Notes: generated from the sequence alone by a model not told the origin. Positions 13,293 through 26,458 are shown, numbered from the stretch's first letter. The stretch: 64,000 bases of DNA from Dirofilaria immitis (GCA_024305405.1 JAKNDB010000109.1:5704001-5768000), one strand, 5' to 3'. Made by a program: numbers and translations.

Positions 13293-14804
13293 TTCTCCTA
13301 TAGTATTAGTTGTTATATTGACTGTATTTTTGCGGAGGTCCTTTGTACCATCGAATTGATAAGGATTTTAACTGTTATACTAATATATAATCAATTTTTT
13401 TATTATTTCTTGTGGTTATCTTTAAAAAAAAAAAGAAGCATTATGAAGGATGTTAATTTTAAGTGATCAAATTGTACATTCTATAGCGGGTTTTTCAAAA
13501 TCTATCCATTATCATTGTAATCATTGTAATCTATTAGACATGTATTTTGTTCAGTAGATGGAAGTTGAAGTTGTTATTTTAAATAATTGAAAAAGTGCTA
13601 CAATTCAATTTTGCTTGGATACAACTTCATGATTTCTAATAAGTGGTAATTCATGAATATTTTTCATTTCTTACCAACAAAAATTGTTTTTTTTTTTTTT
13701 TTTTTTCAATTTTACTTCATTTGAATCGAAAATCAGAAAATTTTCCATCATGGAGAATACTAAACAGATTTTCGATGTCTGCATTGTCCTTGCAATATTA
13801 TATAAACAGTTCCTGCAAAATGAGTGGAAAAATCATAGTACTGAAACTGTAAATGTTATGTGGATATATATTCTTGTGCTGCATGCTTCGGCATAAAGGA
13901 TTGTAACATCAGTCATGAAGTTATTTATCGCAAATTTATGTTGTGTAGATGTATGGTTTAATCATAATTTCTTGAATTAATAAATTTATGAAAGATTTTT
14001 TTGACATGTCTAGTCCTTTACTCCAATATAGTCGCCAGATATACCTGGACACATTCTTCTATTCATTCCATATTATATTTTACCCTAAAGGAAGGAATAT
14101 AGATTGTTGGCAACTTTCTGGAATTTGTTTTTATTTTACTTGAGAAATTGCAGTTTTCATTTTTCAGAATTTTCTATGGGAAATTTGTAGTTAAAAAACT
14201 GCGAGCAAAATTAGAATTAAGTCGGGGTACAATGAGTGCGCAAATATTTTGGAACATGGATAGGAAAGGAAGACGTAAACCTATTTTGTGTATGATAAGA
14301 TATTGTCCGTATCTTGTATATAGTGCTCATAAAAACGAGATTAACCCTTTGAAGTAAACAATGGGAAGTAGTTCGAGAACTACTAAATTTAACCATTGTT
14401 TAATATTATTAGACGAGAGCATATGTTACATACTATCCGCAAGTTTATTTCTCTTCTTTTAACATTATCAAAAATTTATATGTTTGAGCTATAGAATTAA
14501 ATTTTTATAGTTTCATCAATTTATTATCAAAGGCAGTTTCGTTTTTTTCAATATCTGGAATATTATAAGGAACTATATACAATTGTCCTTACGAAATGCA
14601 GCATATAAAAAGATCTTTGTGACGTCGTACTCTTTTGACTAATCATCTAGTAATGATGCAAAAGTAAAATTTCTAAAATCTTTTAAGATACTCAAATTTG
14701 CAAAACAAATTTCAATTGATTAATTAGTTAAAAAAAAAAAGTCCTACCATATCTCATTTATTGTTTTATATTATTTGGATATAGTTACTGGGATATATTA
14801 AGAG

Positions 14805-14868
<64 letters not shown>

Positions 14869-15842
14869 AATACTATTAAGATAAGGTACTGTTAAATACC
14901 ACTTAAAGGTATTCACTGAATGAAGTAAAATTACTTACTTCTATATAGCGATTTCTTGATAAACTGTTGGCGATCTATTTGTCATTGGAAGTTATTTTAA
15001 CAGTCTTTATATGTAGTAAATTATTTTATGCATCTTGAAAATAAAAAGCAAAACAACTTTTTATAGCAGAGGTAAGCATGTAAGATATGTGACCTCAATA
15101 GAGTGGCAATAGGTATAAATAAATAGCCAAATTGAATAGTGAGTTAAAATGAGAAAATTTGAAACTTCTTTTTCAAATGATGCTAAATGATGAGGGAAAA
15201 GTTATGGATAAAATATTTTCAAAAATATCCAAGTGTGTGGAGGGTTAAACTTATTATGGGTAGGTAGGCATTATCGCAGGCAGTTTTAATAATGCAAAGA
15301 ATTTACGAAACTGATTTATTTCATTCAATGGATTCATAAATTTCATCCTTTATATTCATTTATTAGATATATCAATAAATTTCGAGGTAATATATAATGA
15401 GAAAGAAGACAGAATCAATAAAGAGATTATATTTTGATAGAATGCTTGATGGATAATGAAAATTGATACAAAGGTTTAAAATTAGTGATATGATGATAGG
15501 TCCCAATTATACAAGGAAAAGCGCATTTAAGTGTATTATGCAATCCATTGCTCCTTTATCGTCCTCTTCGCTTCTCATTTTTCAATTTCCTTACTTAAAA
15601 CTCCTCGAAGTGAGCACTGCTGATTGGCTAACTATGTAAATACACTTTAATACCGTAACATCTATTATTCGTATTATCTCGGAACCCATTAGAACCTGTT
15701 TTCGTCTCTCTGTGAGATACTATTTCTTCATATCATCCATGGACAAGAGGACTAGAAAATTATTTCAAGATAAAAATTAGCCGCGTGAGAAACTTTTTGA
15801 AACACATCAGACGCTCCTCTCATTTTGCATCAATTGGATTCA
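13293..15842. other. Intergenic region with poly-T run and GATT microsatellite
   Basis: About 2.5 kb between RRP8 and the homeobox gene. It contains a T-run near 13687-13706, a tetranucleotide microsatellite at 14806-14868, and short open frames (for example 14148-14357) that I regard as chance. I found no exon chain or RNA gene. The right-hand part should hold promoter sequence for the homeobox gene, but I can name no motif. Confidence 0.5.
14806..14868. repeat. (GATT)n microsatellite
   Basis: An almost perfect tetranucleotide array, about 15.75 copies of GATT over 63 bases, with no interruptions that I can see. It lies between genes. Confidence 0.95.
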
Positions 15843-17391
15843 ATGATTTCAATCATGAAACCTTCCATTAATGGCTACATTAATCATCATCAACGTGAAC
15901 AACAGCTGACAAACTTATTCCAAAATCCGACTCAACGACCCGAATGCTGGTCTGTTTCTCATCCAGATTTCTATATATCCAGGAAACCTGAGTTGCACGC
16001 AGTAAATCTGGGTAACAATTCATTACCAGTACTTCATTCTCGAATGCCAACATTCGAATTCCCATGGAATTTATCTATGGCGAACAATACTACATTATCA
16101 GCGTTACCAACAACTCCAGACGTATCATCTTCTGTATTTCCATTACAGAATTTTTCGCTGAAACAGCTAACATCGATGAATGACATTCGCTATTTGGGTT
16201 TCACTGAACGATTACCATCTATCGCCACTGTATCACAATTTGCATTTTACACACACTTGAGTAAGTGTTCGTCACTCCTCCATAAATTTATCAGTTGTCA
16301 AATTGATCGATTGATTTACTAAACTTTCAGCACAAAATTCCAAGAAGGAAATGAATTGAGAATGATTGACAGCTATGTTAGAACTAGCAATTCAAAATAA
16401 ATACGATTTTCTGATTCGAGAATTGTCGATTTGGAGCAGTTATGATAATAGCCTAGTTGTTACAAGCATTAATTGTTGTTTTACCAATAATTTATATTCG
16501 GTTAGATTACAATTTAATGTATTACAGTTTAATGAACCTGAACTGAGTAAAAATTTAATCATTCTATACTGAATAAATCCAGATCCAGATATGCATAATT
16601 CGCGACTCGATATAACAGCTAGCCGCCCCGATTGTGATGGTAACCACAAATTTTCCGTACAGCTCCGTTCGCAACAGACGACGCGACGAAAGCCTCGCGT
16701 TTTATTTACCCAATCTCAGGTGGCTTTGATAAATTTATTACATTATGCAAATATTATTTGTTCTTTGCCTAACTCTATGTTTGCATTGCGCTCGATTCAG
16801 CTCAATCCATCTCAAATTTTGTGCAAGTAATTCGTTGTTTCAAACTATTTTATATTCTTTTTATAGAATCAAGAACATTTTACAAAAAGCATTCTTTTAG
16901 CTACGGCTTTTTCCTTTATATTTTACAAATTAATAGGCCATAATAAGTTGCTACGTTTTCTACTATCAAGTTCAATTTATTTACATCTTCTCATAAAAAC
17001 TCGTAAACAAGTAGGTCTAGTCATTGATCTGAAAGTTAGAGAAAGACAGCATTCTATGCATATACATACATACATTGACAAAAAGTAAATTATTTTTTTC
17101 AAATTTTGATTTACTTAGCAACTGCTAGGTCAGAAAAAAGAAGACAGATCAAAATCTCTTCCTCTACGAGCAAATGACAGAACACGGATAATTCAATTTC
17201 AGATACGTGAGTTGGAAGAGCGATTCAAACTGCAACAATATGTAAATGCAACAGAACGGGAACGATTGGCAGTAACGTTAGGTCTTACTTCTACGCAAGT
17301 AAAAATTTGGTTCCAGAATAGACGCTACAAATGCAAACGGATAGAATTGGATCGAACGTTGCTATTCTCATCTCAGTTGATTTTAAGTTAA
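15843..17391 (+). CDS. NK-2 class homeobox transcription factor
   Basis: Three exons: 15843-16260, 16583-16719, 17203-17391; deduced length 247 residues. The homeodomain (about residues 172-231) spans the second intron. It begins [12 protein letters not shown], continues IRELEERF, and has the recognition helix [18 protein letters not shown]. Tyrosine at homeodomain position 54 is the hallmark of the NK-2 class and gives preference for CAAGTG-type sites. Helix 3 and the residues after it most resemble the NKX2-5/2-6 type. The long N-terminal region is rich in Ser, Thr, Asn and Pro. It contains a degenerate motif, NFSLKQLTS, that could be a weak TN or eh1-like repression motif. The SD domain is absent and the C-terminus after the homeodomain is very short. 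The start is the first ATG after an in-frame TGA. Which C. elegans ceh gene is orthologous I cannot say. Confidence 0.88.
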
Positions 17392-17582
17392 AGTTCGCCT
17401 GCTTTTATGCGCTCAGTACAATCATCAACTGTGCTGTAATGAATTCATGTTAATATGCTTTTCCAAATTTTTTTCTTCATCTATCGTTTTACTGGCCATT
17501 TGTTCCGATATTAGCATCTACAATGCTTCTCTATATGTAGAATTATTTATAGATTGTTTCTATAACGTTTTACTGAAATTCC

Positions 17583-17588
17583 AATAAA
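17583..17588 (+). terminator. Polyadenylation signal of the homeobox gene
   Basis: AATAAA lies about 190 bases after the stop codon and overlaps a second AATAAA-like hexamer. It is a reasonable position for the 3' end of the transcript. Confidence 0.45.
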
Positions 17589-17591
17589 ATA

Positions 17592-18994
17592 AAATTCTTT
17601 GGGTAAAAATAGGAAAGGAGGATGAGAAAGAAAAAATGAGATTAAGAATTTATAGCAAACATATGACAATAATTTGAGCTTCTAGTTTCAGCCTTTTAAT
17701 GAATAGGTAATATGGGAGTCATTTAAAAATTTCTAAATCCTTCAGTTTTTGAATTCAGAATGTTAAATAGTTTTTTTTTCTGAAATATCTAATACTTCAA
17801 ATGACACTACTGTACACATTTTTATGACGGAACGAAACTTCTGAGAGATATTTTGTTAGAAGTTTTTAAAAAATCTTTTAAATGAAAAATATAAGAGCAT
17901 GCATTTTAAACATTTCTCGAATATGTGGAGAGACTATTGATGTGATTGATTTAAATTGACTCAATTTCCGTAATTACGCGCGAATAGTCAGAAAGACGCA
18001 AAGATAAATGCGGCCTTAATGGAATTTTTAAATTATGAATCAAATTGAAGACACTGTCATCCGTTATTTTCAGCTACATCCTACTCTAATACATCGGTTA
18101 TAGGACTTGACGTATCTGAATTAGAAAATGAAGTTTTTGAAACGATTTTCTTGCTATCTCTCCAACAAATTATCTGTTTATCCATCGAAAAAATTCGGTC
18201 AAAGTATGTTTTATAGAATAAAGCAGATCTACAATCGCTATCCCGCGAAGGTTGTCATAAAACAACACCTTATTTCTTGAAGTTTGATCTTCGGCAGGCT
18301 GGTTAAATCAGATATAGGAGAAGTAACAACTAGAATAATACAAAGCTATTGAATGCTGCATGTCCTAGCTTCATCAAAGCTAAACATTTTCCCATGTTAT
18401 TGGGAAATCATGTTGCAAAATGAGCACTGAACTATGGAATATAGCGGGGGTAGTTTTTAACGCTTGGTTGGATTGCTGTTTTGGATAAGGGAAAGGAGGA
18501 AGGGAGCGAACATAGATTGCTCGGTAAGCATAGTTAAGGAAGTGAGAGTACATGAAGGTTTTCTTCTGTTCACATTGTGCCACTGGTTGAAGATAAAAAA
18601 GGAATAATGATATTGAAGAAATGTCGGGAATCGTATGAAAATTGGAGGTGAAATAGCGTTATTAATAAAGAAATGCTAAGAGAGAAATTGGTAGTAGTGA
18701 AAGGAATGAGAAATAGTCCTTGAAGGTTCACGTTCTTTAGTTCTGTGTTAATAAGAAGATCGGTGACATGATAATTGACAGAGAGAAGGGAAGAAGGAAA
18801 GAGGTTTCTTGGTTAGAGAGTTCAGATGAAGGGTTGCTCATACTTCTTGACCAAATCCTATCTTTCAGATCGGAAAACATTCGCTGATTGCACCTCTGCG
18901 TTCTCGTGTTGTTGAAGTTAACGCTATATTTTCATCGCTTGCTTGCATCAAATTACAGGCTGTTTCCTAGGCCTTAAACGATATCTTCGCAGAC
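17592..18994. other. Intergenic region before RBM15-like gene
   Basis: About 1.4 kb with no supported exon. A minus-strand open frame at 18380-18583 shows no motif and is probably chance. The last 30 bases before the next start codon include ATCTTCGCAG, a likely splice or trans-splice acceptor two bases ahead of the ATG. Confidence 0.5.
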
Positions 18995-21868
18995 ATGGGA
19001 ACAAGATATGGTGGCGGACGTGATGGGCGTAATCAACGTGGTACAGCGTATAACGCTAACGGTAGACAATCCAGGCCTATTCAACGACTATCGTTTCGAC
19101 GTGAAAATAGTGGTGATCCGGATGCCAATCTTTCATCTTTTACAGGTTAAATGTGATATTTCTACATAAAAATATGTAGGAAGAAACAATGTGCGTTAGA
19201 TTTTATTTTTTCCACGATAAGATAGTAAGTTTTACGTATGATTTCTGATCATATTCCAATCGTGTTTTAAATTTCAGTTATCTGTTGAATTTCATTTTTA
19301 GTGCATTCGTAAAACCGTTAATTCGAGCATCAAAATCTTCAAAATTTTGAGTAAAATGTGATGTTCACATACTTTTACCTTTCGCAATACGATTTCGGAA
19401 ACGTTCATTTTTATTTCAGTCTTTAATCAGTTTTAATAATTTTAACTACCATAATTGAGTATTTTTGCATTATGAAATTAATATATAAAATCAACTGTAA
19501 ACTCATGTTTTGTTTTTTTTCCATAATTTAGAGACCGATTCGGTAGTCATTCTCCGGAAGAGTATATGAATCTTCGTTTTTCGCACTTTGACAACAAAAT
19601 TACCAAAGACGAAATTAAAGATATCCTAGAACGTGAATTCCGTCGATATGCTCCGTTTGAAGTAAGCGTCTTTAAAATTCTATGTTTGCTTCCTTAGTTT
19701 TAAAAATTCAACTAAATGAGATCTTTAGCGTTTGTATTGCACATGTGCTTGTATAGACTCAGAAATCATTAGAGATCGCTGTTGTTCTATTTCAGATTTT
19801 TTTATTGAAATCAAAAAGAAAATTATAGATAAAAATAGTGCGTAATCCTGGTGACGAGCAGCGCCTTGTTTATGTAAATTTCGAGCGTCCAGAGGCTGCT
19901 CGAACAATTCGACATACGATGTTACCAAGGTTGCAGAAATTACTTGGGAAAAGGCTTCATCTCGATCCTGCAGGCATTATTAGAGATCAAGAAGGAAATA
20001 TATTCCTGATCGATATAATCGAGCACTGCAAGCTGAACGGGAGCGTGAACGAAAAGATCCTTTAAGAAGGTAATTTAAAATTATGAAAGCATTTGTTTGG
20101 ATAAAGTAATGTAACATATAAAAAGATGCTGTTTATAGAAAATCTCCAAACAGACGTCGTGAAGAAGGGGAACATGGAATTTGAAAGAAGATGACAGTGA
20201 TGCAACGAGAACACTTTTTGTGGGAAATATGCCTGCAGATATACGTGAGTCAGAAATTCGTCGAGTTTTCGAGAAGTATGGAAAAGTTGAAGATGTTGAT
20301 ATCAAGACACCTCCTGAAACTAATGCTGCATATGCTTTCGTCCTTTTTCAAGTGATTTTTGTGAGAAACTGAATTTCTCATTTATATTTATTATTGTTAG
20401 TGCGAGCATATTTTCCAAATATTTTTAGTATCTTGGGAAATAGTACCTGATATTAGTTAGTTGATACATGGTATTCAAATGATTTGAGCTATTACGCTGA
20501 ATGATTAGGCAGTTATACTATTACGCGAGTTGTAAAGTTTTGTAGACTCTGGAACAGTCCATGAATGCAAAAGCCAATGAACATGATCGTCCAATACGGC
20601 CGGGCACAACTCGTTGTAAAATCGGATATGGCAAGTCACAGCCATCAAATCGCTTATGGATCGGTGGATTAGGACCGTGGACATCTGCAGAATATTTGGC
20701 TAAGGCATTTTTTGCGATTTCATTGTATTATTCCAAAATTAATGAAATTTTCTCAACACTCTCGCTGATTTCCCAATGGAGTATCTTTTGCATAATTATG
20801 ACGAGATATCGAGTATTGATATAACGAGATGTATTAAATGAGTCTCAAATGCTCAAATCACTCTATAATAGCATATCACCCTTTAAATATTTGAGGTCTA
20901 CAAGCCATTACCAACTTTAATTATGAAATGAGTTCAAAAGGCAGTTGCGAAATGACTCCAGTTTGCAGGAATTTGATCGATATGGGCTTATTGATCGATT
21001 AGACTATGAAGAGGGCGCTGATTTTGCCTATATACGGTTTACTGACCAAAATGCAGCAATGGATGCTTGCCGTGCCATGAAAGGTTTTCCACTGGGTGGA
21101 AGAGACCGATGCATCATCGTTGACTTCGCCAAGTTTGTGATTTTCCATATATTATTATTATTATTATTTTTCCTTTTCTGAATCTCAAGTTTCAATTTTC
21201 AACTAATTACGAGTGGGGATGCAAATTATGCATGAATATTTGAATATAAAATTATTTATAGGGATGATCAAAAAGAAGATCGTAAAGGCGGCGTAGCATG
21301 TCTGCGGGATCAAGAAAGCGCAACAAGGGTCCACGAACGCCACCTGAAAGTCCATCAGGTACACCATCTGATGGTGAAATCGATACCATTGATGAGCTAG
21401 AGCGAAGAATTGCGCCAACTTGGCAAGGTTTCATTATACTGAAGAAAACTGAATATGCAATTCGTTTGCATCGTATCTCGGGAACGGAGCATTTGCTCCA
21501 GAAGTTACTTCGTGATCCGACGGATGGTAGCGCATTGAAGCTGCATATTACTCAACGGCTACCACTGGTTAGTCAAGAAGCACTCTGAGGAGCGTCTAAT
21601 TCATTCATCAAAGAAGCAACTTAGCTTAATGATTGCTGTAGCATGTGATAAACCCATCCGGCCGCTCGTTAATTATCTTTCTGAGAAAGATGCTGCCGGT
21701 GTTGTTACTGTACCTAGCGGTGTATTGTATGTTTTTGCTGCCAGTAATATGGCTGACCGATTAATTCAGGCCTGCGCACGTAATATAACCTTATTGACAC
21801 CTGAATGTGGCCATCTGTTATTTGCACTGGCCCTAAAGGCCTCGCCTGATACTCCCAATGGGGGTTAA
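18995..21868 (+). CDS. RBM15: Spenito/RBM15-type RNA-binding protein (three RRMs and SPOC)
   Basis: Spen family, short (RBM15/Spenito) type: a nuclear RNA-binding adaptor, known in other animals from the m6A methylation complex, splicing and X-linked silencing. Exons: 18995-19145, 19534-19661, 19829-20069, 20139-20351, 20546-20704, 20969-21132, 21262-21868. An RG-rich N-terminus is followed by RRM1 (NLRFSHFDNKIT, RLVYVNFERPE), RRM2 (TRTLFVGNMP, AYAFVLFQ) and RRM3 (LWIGGLGPWTS, FAYIRFTD, GFPLGGRDR, VDFAK). A Pro/Ser linker and a C-terminal SPOC domain come next (PTWQGFIILKK, HITQRLPL, GVVTVPSGVLYVFAAS). About 556 residues. Four frame breaks (19996-19998, 20178-20179, near 21284-21286, near 21575) close when A bases are restored, and all exon phases then agree. 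Intron 5 seems to start with GC at 20705. The domain order leaves little doubt about the family. Confidence 0.93.
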
Positions 21869-24300
21869 TTCACACCAGCTGTATTCTGTGCTACTTTTTG
21901 ATATCTACAACTGTTTTAGCTGTGAAATTTCTGTCAAGTATCAGTTTTTCTTTGGTTTATTGCGTACAACGCTGTAATTATTTCAGCTTTTTATTTCTAT
22001 ATTTCTATTTTGGTAAGTTCCCATGTTAAGTATTTCCTCATCTTGAAGAAAGTTAATTACTTTTTGGGAGTTATTAATTTAATAGCGACCTCATATATAT
22101 ACATTCAATAAGCAAATTTGATGCTTGAAACAATTGCAGAACTGATGATCTTTTAGAAATAGTTGTTTATTTAGTCCATTTGACTTATTATTACAAGATT
22201 TTCGTATGTGTTGGGTGTTTTAAACTGAGTTTTCATGAGGTTATTCTGCTTTAGTTTTGATCCACAGATTTCATTATAGTGCGGTCACCGGCGAATGCCG
22301 TTTCCTTGCATTTTAAAACTTAACATTTCTTGGAATTTAAGAATCTATTAACGAGATTGGAGAGGATTATCAGAAAAACAACACTAATTAGCTAAGAGCC
22401 ATTCCGATGAATATTTGATAGCATGTATGGATTTTATACAGCAGGCAATCTAACTGTAAAATTAAAGTTTCAAGAATGAATTGCTATGAATATTGCTACG
22501 TTGTCTTTAACCGATACTTATTCATTTACTCATTCATTCGTAAATTGTGTAATTGTTTAATAATTTCTTGCACAATTAGTGTTATTCATTCTATTTTTTA
22601 ACAAAATTTCGGTTCTAAATGACCGTAATGTTTTTAACAAAAATATTTTGAAATTCTTTACTTTCGAAAAAAGATTCGAAATACCTACTGATTTGCGTAT
22701 TTCATTCTCCTGCCTATGCGCGGATTATCCTGTTGCTAATAATTTGCTTGACCAACAACCAATCTGAGTAACGGCAAGTTGAATTTCTGCCTGCTTACGG
22801 ATGTCGTTAACTATGAAATTTGCTTTTATTGTTGTGCTGGCTAAAATTCAATTCAAATGAGATTTTGGAACATTTTATATTTTAAAAACTATTCTTATAT
22901 TTGAATTTATACGTACCTTTTTCATGGTCTTTCTGGATGACATGTACTACCATACTTGTTTGATTTGAATTCTGCTGTTATTTTGAGCAAACCCTTTGTC
23001 ACTAAACATACTGATATTCTGGAACAACGCGTTTTTTATTTCATAGGCCGTCCATATAAGAAAGGGTGCATATCAGGTTTGTTTATGTTCATCGTCAGCT
23101 AACTTTTTAGCGAGTAGTGTTTCCGCTTCGCGCTATTTTTTTGCTTGATTTATTTGTCATTTCAAAAATCTCCAACGCATTCAAGTGTTTTTCATGTTTC
23201 CAAAATAAGGTTATCAAGCTTTTCGGTAGATTTTAGCTGCTAATTTCAGTGTTTACAGAGTGCAAGATTTCGATTGGCTAAACAGTATTTCTCGAAATGA
23301 CATGCGAACTAGTTTTCATCACAAATTTGCCTCTTTATAAAGTTTTTAGAAGTGATTCAGCTTTGGGAGTTTACTAAAGGTAAGTTATTCCTATTACAGC
23401 TTGCTACTACTGGGCATCTCTCGACCTTCTTTTTATGTAGGATATTGTTGCATATTTCCCAATTATCTGGAAAGTATTCTATGTACATAAAAATAAGATT
23501 CTCCCACAGCTTTGTTCTGTTACGGACATAGAAATTTTTAATAATCAAAATGTCCAAACTCATTGCAAGCTGAAAATAAGGATCATAACACTTCAGTGCG
23601 CTTATAATTTTTCAAATACGTAGAATAAGCTTAGTACGAATTGACGTATTCGAGGATCTCCTCACAACGGGAGATTCCAAGGAGTTAGGGCCTAATACTT
23701 GGTCAGAGAATGATGAAATTCAAGAGTATATGTGTATATAAAGATATGATGACGAGTTAACGCCTTGTTACATTTGCATATGGCCCAGTTGTCTGGATCA
23801 CAACTTAGCTGTATTGATTCGAAACACTTCATTTCGATCTTGTGATTACTGTTGTGAGGTGGGGAAAATCTGTAATGTAAGAAAGTTCAGGAAATCTAAT
23901 AAAGTTTTTATTTCTCTTGCTCTGATTTCGATATACATTATATCAAGAATTGAAACTTCTCATACATTAATTGATTTAAGCCAGATCTAATTTTGAAAAA
24001 GAAAACATTGCAATTTGTTATATTTAATGATTTAAGTTACTTCTTAACAGTGCTTAAAAATGATCTTCCATGGAATTATAATAGTAACTTTTTGTATTGT
24101 TCTCAAAATATCAAGATCTCTTCAAATTAAGGATTTCGAATATCTTTGATTTGTTAATCTACTAGTCATTTTTTTTTTTTTTTTAATTCATTAACAGTAA
24201 ACTATTGTTGCTACTTTGAAACCCTTCCATCCTGGTCTTAGGCATCCTACTAATTTTTACGAAATTATCTAGGGTTTCAAAAGTTCCTGCTAAGTGATTC
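21869..24300. other. Intergenic region after RBM15-like gene
   Basis: About 2.4 kb in which I see no gene. The open frames at 22579-22767 (+) and 23357-23563 (-) lack motifs and splice context. A poly-T run lies near 24171-24184. The left edge should contain the 3' UTR of the RBM15-like gene. Confidence 0.45.
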
Positions 24301-24328
24301 GTAGACACTGAGCGTTCAGAATTTTAAA

Positions 24329-25815
24329 CTACAAAATAAGCGATCTAACAGAAACTATGAAGTAAAGATCCAGGAAGATCAAAAATTTCAAGTTGTTGAG
24401 AGCATATGCTAATGGAGCATACATCTGCTGCGAGTTATCGTTGGCTTCCTCATTGGACAGTGATGGAACGATCCTGTTATTAATGAAATATGCAAATCGA
24501 TTCAATGAATGATATGGAAGTGTAGTACTAGAATGAGATAGCCACAGTAAAATCATCGAAATCAAAACAAGAAATGTTGATGAAATGAGATTGAAACCAA
24601 TATATTCACTGAAAGCATCAGTTAGAATAATCATGTTTTCATTTTTCGCAGAGTCTTTGGACATGCTGTTGTGGTAATTTGAACTCTTTAAATCCAATAT
24701 CAAGTTAAGAAATGGAATAGCGATCATGCAAAAAGGATGTGCGATAGATAGTTATTTTCTTGCGAAAATATTTGAATTAGAATTGCAAAAGATTTTTAAG
24801 AAATCTTAGTTTTTAAGAGAAAATGAAACCAACGTACGGTCGGTGTGTGGATTGCGAATGTCGGCAATCGGTTATTAAGGCAAGGTCGATAATCTGAGCT
24901 AAAATGGGAAGTGCTATGAGCTCTGGTTGTGCTTTTCGTTCGTCGGAACAATACGGACAATATGGTGATAATTGATATAGGAGTTGATAATAATATCTCC
25001 ATCGTAAAATATACAACGTCGTAAACCTATGCATAATTCTTTATTTGATGACTTAATATCGAATGAATCATTTCGCCAGTCACTAAGCGTTTGATTATAA
25101 TATTTCATATCCTGAAAATTTAAGCCTTTTTTTTTGCATAAGCAAGCAAAATTTTTCAGTAGCCAACAAGCATGCGTGAATTTTTGTATCATGATCATGC
25201 ATAAGAAAAATTAAGATGTTCTACAACTAGTTGCATCCATAAACTTGAATAAAAACCTAATCTTCCATAATCAATGTCCACATTATTCCAGCCATGAGAA
25301 TATTGCTAATTACAAATAACACAAACTTACGTTAACTTACATTTTCAGGCATGAGTTGCAGTGAGTTCTTGGCGTTTTTTTTTTGGTTTAACTGTGTCAG
25401 CAATAACAAATCGAACAGAGAAATATTGCTTGTTATCGAATTTGAAACAAACATGTTAATAATCATTTGGATAATTTTCATATCGAAAATTATAGGAGCG
25501 TATAGTTTGCTTAAGTACTTCGCTTATCATAGCTCCTGGATTTATTGATGGTCTGAAAATAAGAATTTATAAACAGGTTATCGTATTTTCCTGCGTTTTC
25601 TGTCCTTAATTATCAGTAAATTTTGAGCAATTAATCATTTTATCATCTCTTATCAAGATAGTATGATTTCGAAGATAGCGAGTTACTTATAGACCGTCGT
25701 AAAAATCCTAGCACTGACGGATTTATTTGTACAAGTTGAAGATCCAAGTTTTTTGGTTCCAGCGATATGTCCCATTGATTGGAATCCAATGCCACTTCGT
25801 ATCATCTTAGCGAGA
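24329..25815 (-). CDS. Possible minus-strand coding exons, unresolved
   Basis: Several stretches read better on the minus strand than expected by chance, but I cannot join them. One is 24329-24727, 132 codons with a central hydrophobic segment (FLVLISMILLW). Another is 24813-25118, after an ATTTTCAG acceptor at about 25112, where two frames compete: one carries a membrane-like segment, the other a soluble reading. Further pieces lie at 25350-25545 (after an ATTTTCAG acceptor, with one in-frame TAA) and 25690-25815 (with donor GTAACT). Together they could be the downstream part of the ShKT locus at 26.1-26.5 kb, a separate transmembrane gene, or a decaying gene. I recognise no family. Confidence 0.25.
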
Positions 25816-26133
25816 TATTATTAATATATTAATTTATAGAAATAACTTTCAAATTGTTACCTAAAAATGTACAATAATTATAAATTCAATATATATATAA
25901 AACTTACGAGAATTATTCTTCCATATGCCCGAATTGTCTGGTTCTCTTCATTCTGAATATGAGTAATAATTTATACAAAAGTTTTCATCACTCTCATTTG
26001 GCAAAATTTCGAAAATAATTCCAATGATCATACAGTTAACATGATCGATACGAATGCTTTCGACACTGACTACTCGTGATAAATTTGAATTTGTTGTATT
26101 ATCAGAGTGTGAAACAATATACTCTTGTAATTT

Positions 26134-26458
26134 CTATGCTCTGTCACCTCCTTGACAACTACGGCATGATAATTTGATAATTCCACCATCCTGTCAACAC
26201 AGGAATTCCAAGGGACACAACGATATTTTGAATCGTTGCATTGATCAATTTAAAAACAACCTACAACAATCTAACAAAATAGCCTTGAACCAAAACAATA
26301 TGTTCTTTGATGATATTAAGATTTAACTAATTCTAATAAAGAATACCAATACAGTGGGAAACGTAATGATACAAGACCTACCAAACAGGATTACTTTGAC
26401 ATTCACCCTGACTCGCCCAATCCATACATTTCGGATCCAGAAATACATGCATTCGAAC
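26134..26458 (-). CDS. Partial gene: exons encoding an ShKT-like domain
   Basis: Two minus-strand exons, 26382-26458 and 26134-26190, appear to encode a C-terminal ShKT (SXC) domain. The first reads KCMDWASQGECQSNPVW, a clear half of the domain (C, WA, GEC, NP, W). The intron donor is GTAGG, and the acceptor GTTGACAG continues with the expected Met. The second half reaches SCRSCQGG and then TAG, if one A is restored in the run at 26173-26175 (T on the + strand). ShKT domains are small disulphide-rich modules, abundant in secreted nematode proteins such as astacins, tyrosinases and peroxidases. Upstream exons should lie to the right of 26458, but I could not identify them, so the enzyme class is unknown. 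Without the restored base a different frame stays open past the stop. Confidence 0.45.

Noticed and set aside
14806..14868. CRISPR-like or satellite array
   Set aside because: It is a simple tetranucleotide repeat without spacers, and the genome is eukaryotic.
16331..16560. Extra exon inside the first homeobox intron
   Set aside because: The acceptor-like CTTTCAG is followed in the required phase by an early TGA, and direct joining of 16260 to 16583 keeps the frame.
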